A stretch of DNA of 9,148 nt from a bacterium. GTDB taxonomy: Bacteria; Pseudomonadota; Gammaproteobacteria; Burkholderiales; Thiobacteraceae. The stretch is from positions 1 to 9,148 of the forward strand of contig DAIAMA010000035.1 of NCBI GenBank assembly GCA_027438535.1. Direction: 5' to 3'. The position numbers and the translations under genes are program-made. Numbering within the stretch: the first letter of the stretch is position 1; the number at the start of each line of letters is the position of its first letter. Of the stretch, positions 5,997 to 9,148 are shown piece after piece. Below the pieces are notes generated by a model, which made no database searches, was not told where the DNA came from, and worked only from the letters and a program-made list of their open reading frames with translations.

Positions 5997-6004
5997 GAGA
6001 CGCC

Positions 6005-7530
<1,526 letters not shown>

Positions 7531-7563
7531 GACCGCCCTTGAACTGGTGTCGAAAGGTAGAGC

Positions 7564-8034
7564 ATGAACATTAATGCGACCCTCATCGGACAGACGATCA
7601 CGTTTTTCGTGTTTGTCTGGTTCTGCATGAAGTTCGTATGGACACCGATCATCGGCGCGCTGGAAGCACGCAAGAAACAGATCGCTGACGGATTGGCCGA
7701 TGCAGAGCGCGCCAAGCAAGATCTTGAGCTGGCCTCCAAACGTTCCGCAGAAATCCTGCGCGAAGCCAAGGAAAAAGCGGCGGAAGTGATCGCGCAAGCT
7801 GAAAAGCGCGCGGCGCAAATCGTCGATGAAGCCAAGAGTGCCGCGAAAGCCGAGGGCGATCGCCTGATTGCCGGCGCCAAGGCGGAAATCGACCAGGAGG
7901 CCACGCGCGCCCGTGAAACGCTGCGTGAAAACGTGGCGCAGCTTGCGGTGGCGGGCGCGGAAAAAATCCTGCGCCGCGAAATTGATGCCAAGGCCCACGC
8001 CGATTTACTCGAAGCCATTAAGAAGGAACTGTAA
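7564..8034 (+). CDS. atpF: F1Fo ATP synthase subunit b (peripheral stalk)
   Basis: The 156-residue product is the same length as E. coli b. One N-terminal membrane helix (about 5-27) is followed by '[20 protein letters not shown]' (24-43), the conserved hinge, and then a long Ala/Glu/Lys-rich right-handed coiled coil (about 35-125). A b-type dimer links Fo subunit a to delta and alpha, holding F1 against rotation. Only one b gene is seen, so a homodimer rather than a b/b' pair is expected. AAAGGT at 7553-7558 precedes the ATG. The stop overlaps the atpH start by one base (TAATG). Confidence 0.97.
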   Translation: MNINATLIGQTITFFVFVWFCMKFVWTPIIGALEARKKQIADGLADAERAKQDLELASKRSAEILREAKEKAAEVIAQAEKRAAQIVDEAKSAAKAEGDRLIAGAKAEIDQEATRARETLRENVAQLAVAGAEKILRREIDAKAHADLLEAIKKEL

Positions 8035-8570
8035 TGGCTGAATTGGTCACCATCGCGCGTCCCTATGCCGAGGCGGTATTCCGCCTGGCGCAGGAGGCCA
8101 AGGCCTTCGACGCGTGGTCGCGCATGCTGCAAGTGGCGGCTACGGTGGCGCAAGACCCCCAAATGATCGCCCTCATCGCCGACCCCAAAGTGGGCGCGGC
8201 GGATGTGGCGCGGGTATTTCTCGGGGTATGCGATACCGAGCTCAACGAGCAGGGTAAGAATTTCGTCAAGGTGCTGATCGAGAACGATCGCGTGCAACCC
8301 TTGCCTCAGATCGCCGCGCTGTATGAAGAATTGAAGCGCGCGCATCAAGGTGAAGTGGAAGCCGTCATCGCCTCCGCCTTTCCGCTGAACGACGCGCAAA
8401 AGCAAGAACTGGTCGCGGGTCTGGAGCATCGTTTCGGTCGCAAGGTAAAAGCGACGACCGCAGTGGATACCAGCCTGCTCGGCGGCGCGCGCATTACGGT
8501 CGGCGACGTGGTGATTGACGGCTCGGTAGCCGGTCAGCTCCAAAAAATGGCGTTTGCGCTTAAATCTTAG
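8034..8570 (+). CDS. atpH: F1Fo ATP synthase subunit delta
   Basis: The 178-residue product begins '[20 protein letters not shown]', the standard start of the delta/OSCP family. The C-terminal family signature '[20 protein letters not shown]' is at residues 149-168. Delta sits on top of F1, where the N-terminal helical domain (about 1-105) binds alpha N-termini and the C-terminal part binds subunit b. The length is close to the 177 residues of E. coli. The start overlaps the atpF stop, and the AAGGA in the atpF 3' end serves as ribosome-binding site, so translation is coupled. Confidence 0.96.
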   Translation: MAELVTIARPYAEAVFRLAQEAKAFDAWSRMLQVAATVAQDPQMIALIADPKVGAADVARVFLGVCDTELNEQGKNFVKVLIENDRVQPLPQIAALYEELKRAHQGEVEAVIASAFPLNDAQKQELVAGLEHRFGRKVKATTAVDTSLLGGARITVGDVVIDGSVAGQLQKMAFALKS

Positions 8571-8578
8571 GAGTAGCT

Positions 8579-9148
8579 ATGCAACTCAATCCGTCTGAAA
8601 TCAGCGAGCTGATTAAAAATAAAATCCAAGGCCTGGAAACTGGCGCGGATACCCGCACCCAAGGCTCCATCGTTTCCGTCACCGACGGCATCGTGCGCGT
8701 GCACGGCTTGTCCGACGTCATGGCGATGGAAATGTTGGAATTTCCCGGCGACACTTTCGGTTTGGCGCTGAACCTCGAGCGCGACTCGGTGGGTGCGGTT
8801 GTTCTCGGCGAATACGAGCATATCAGCGAAGGCGACATCGTCAAGTGCACCGGCAGGATTCTCGAAGTGCCGGTGGGTCCCGAACTGGTCGGGCGCGTAG
8901 TCAATGCGCTGGGTCAGCCCATTGACGGCAAGGGCCCGATCGCAGCAAAGCTGTCCTCTCCCATCGAAAAAATCGCTCCTGGCGTTATCGCCAGGCAGTC
9001 GGTGGACCAGCCCATGGGAACCGGCCTGAAGTCGATCGACTCCATGGTGCCGATCGGCCGCGGCCAGCGCGAATTGATCATCGGCGACCGCCAGACCGGT
9101 AAAACGGCGGTGGCGGTGGACGCCATCATCAATCAAAAAGGCCAGGAC
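8579..9148 (+). CDS. atpA: F1Fo ATP synthase subunit alpha, N-terminal part (cut by window edge)
   Basis: The first 190 residues are present, and the frame is open to the last base. AGGAG (8569-8573), overlapping the atpH stop, lies 5 nt before the ATG. '[20 protein letters not shown]' is the delta-binding N-terminus; residues ~25-95 form the beta-barrel crown ('[20 protein letters not shown]', 29-48); the nucleotide-binding domain follows with '[15 protein letters not shown]' (107-121) and the Walker A motif 'GDRQTGKT' (169-176). Alpha carries the non-catalytic nucleotide sites of F1. The full protein is usually about 510 residues, so some 320 residues lie beyond the window, where atpG, atpD and atpC are expected. 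Confidence 0.97.
   Translation, partial: MQLNPSEISELIKNKIQGLETGADTRTQGSIVSVTDGIVRVHGLSDVMAMEMLEFPGDTFGLALNLERDSVGAVVLGEYEHISEGDIVKCTGRILEVPVGPELVGRVVNALGQPIDGKGPIAAKLSSPIEKIAPGVIARQSVDQPMGTGLKSIDSMVPIGRGQRELIIGDRQTGKTAVAVDAIINQKGQD

Larger units (their letters stand above)
5720..6004. other. Divergent intergenic region between glucoamylase and atpI
   Basis: This 285-nt gap contains the start region of the minus-strand glucoamylase and the atp promoter (5934-5963). The middle part, around 5800-5835, is GC-rich with a short TCGGC/GCCGA inverted repeat that is too weak to call. I see no tRNA, small RNA or credible ORF in it. A TACAAT on the minus strand (5782 down to 5777) could be a -10 for the glucoamylase, but it has no matching -35. 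Confidence 0.6.

Overview
The window reads as chromosomal DNA of a proteobacterium, most likely a gamma- or betaproteobacterium. The best evidence is the right-hand third, a textbook proteobacterial F1Fo ATP synthase operon in the order atpI-atpB-atpE-atpF-atpH-atpA. Subunit lengths and motifs are close to E. coli (b subunit of 156 residues, c subunit of 79, proton-type carboxylate in 'GLVDAVP'). The genus cannot be fixed from sequence alone.

Layout. (1) Positions 1-683 hold one end of an ISL3-family insertion sequence: the N-terminal half of its transposase (minus strand, cut by the window edge) and a plausible terminal-repeat tip ending at 683. (2) Positions 684-803 are a leader region with two inverted repeats, one of which pairs with the ribosome-binding site of the next gene. 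(3) Positions 804-3299 carry four plus-strand accessory genes: a VOC (glyoxalase/bleomycin-resistance fold) protein, a single-domain cupin, a DUF2461 protein and a YafY-type HTH-WYL regulator. Between VOC and cupin lies a 72-nt decayed and internally deleted copy of the 5' end of the DUF2461 gene, which suggests a past duplication or rearrangement around the cupin gene. (4) Positions 3338-5719, minus strand, encode a large, probably cytosolic GH15 glucoamylase whose two catalytic glutamates are visible. (5) Positions 5720-6004 are the divergent gap with a strong sigma70-type promoter for the atp operon. (6) Positions 6005-9148 are the atp operon, running out of the window within atpA.

How the genes work together. 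The atp genes build one complex: Fo (a, c, b), the delta stalk subunit and F1 alpha, with AtpI as assembly factor. The DUF2461 and WYL-regulator genes are 2 nt apart and probably translationally coupled. The VOC, cupin and DUF2461 proteins have no visible pathway in common; the WYL regulator may control this small cluster, but that is inference. The glucoamylase would release glucose from intracellular glycogen or maltodextrins and has no visible functional link to its neighbours.

I see no convincing new multi-gene system. The items most worth a second look are the hairpin masking the VOC ribosome-binding site, the DUF2461 gene remnant, and the accessory genes sitting directly against the atp operon where rsmG/parA/parB are often found.
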